DNA of 64,000 nucleotides, from assembly GCF_001591465.1 (NCBI RefSeq), contig NZ_BCUY01000007.1:35259-99258 (forward strand), in the 5' to 3' direction. The DNA comes from Cytobacillus firmus NBRC 15306. Lineage in GTDB: Bacteria; Bacillota; Bacilli; Bacillales; Cytobacillaceae. Within the stretch, counting starts at the first letter, position 1, and every line of letters begins with the position of its first letter. Position numbers and translations under genes: made by a program. The notes beneath the pieces were generated by a model, which did not search any database, had not been told where the DNA came from, and saw only the letters and a list, made by a program, of their open reading frames with translations. Below, in pieces: positions 63,963-64,000 of this stretch.

Positions 63963-64000
63963 TTCGGACTCCAACTCGCGCTTTCCTGCTTTTTGTGTCT
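63963..64000 (+). repeat. family A 52-bp repeat, unit cut by the window end
   Basis: TTCGGACT at 63963 begins a unit; TTGTGTCT occupies positions 31-38, exactly as in the six-copy array. The unit continues past the window. Confidence 0.72.

Noticed and set aside
63762..63974. 70-codon minus-strand frame upstream of the kinase
   Set aside because: No ribosome binding site; overlaps the repeat and the expected promoter region.
1..64000. CRISPR arrays, tRNA/rRNA genes, insertion sequences
   Set aside because: The phased repeats have no unique spacers of CRISPR type and no cas genes; no transposase frame or tRNA cloverleaf was recognised.

Overview
The window looks like chromosomal DNA of a low- to mid-GC, endospore-forming Bacillaceae member (Bacillus, Cytobacillus or Mesobacillus type). 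The reasons are strong AGGAGG-type ribosome binding sites, many TTG/GTG starts, short intergenic gaps with intrinsic terminators, and typical Bacillus families: an RsbR-type stressosome protein, Bce-type bacitracin-like detoxification module, AdaA/AdaB/AlkA, PdaC-like deacetylase, GtaB, DUF4181 and YitT. No rRNA, tRNA, CRISPR array or insertion sequence was recognised.

Layout. 1-3.7 kb: the 5' part of a Wadjet (JetABC) anti-plasmid operon running off the left edge, followed by a HepT-like toxin gene broken by two frameshifts. 3.7-6.8 kb: methyltransferase, RsbR-like protein and an NSS-family sodium symporter. 6.8-10.8 kb: a six-copy 52-bp tandem repeat, then the tryptophan-to-anthranilate operon kynA-kynB-kynU with a divergent TetR regulator; a perfect palindrome overlaps the consensus kyn promoter. 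10.8-21.5 kb: a seven-gene catabolic operon (M19 dipeptidase, two HyuA/DUF917 pairs, NCS1 permease, Asp/Glu-type racemase) preceded by a textbook sigma-54 promoter and its probable enhancer-binding activator. 21.7-23.7 kb: four consecutive deletion-damaged envelope genes (ABC ATPase, ABC permease, PrsA-like foldase, HtrA-like protease). 23.9-31.4 kb: PepSY and FixH-like pair, old yellow enzyme, GreA-like factor, glyoxalase-like protein, Bmr-like MFS pump with divergent MerR regulator, cold-shock protein and small proteins. 31.8-36.9 kb: a cell-surface glycan cluster (GtrA, GT2, DUF6044/YkoS-like, GtaB, GalE). 37-41.4 kb: BceRS-BceAB-like two-component/ABC module with a BceR-type box. 41.5-48.7 kb: nitroreductase, EamA transporter, AraC regulator, DUF4181, ada operon with divergent alkA, YitT and GNAT. 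48.8-54.2 kb: secreted S15 peptidase, YeeE/YedE sulfur transporter, PdaC-like deacetylase and a broken GNAT gene. 54.5-58.5 kb: a small membrane protein, a possible minus-strand small RNA, and an isolated three-gene phage replication cassette. 58.7-64 kb: a secreted M6-like metalloprotease, two membrane proteins and an OmpR/HK two-component pair.

The most unusual items are: (i) two families of short phased intergenic repeats, one with an exact 52-bp period at four loci and one of about 20-21 bp at two loci; (ii) the sigma-54 operon with duplicated HyuA-DUF917 modules but no hydantoinase or HyuB; (iii) the promoter-terminator bounded, apparently non-coding segment near 55 kb; (iv) the orphan phage replication triad; and (v) the run of four genes all carrying deletions.
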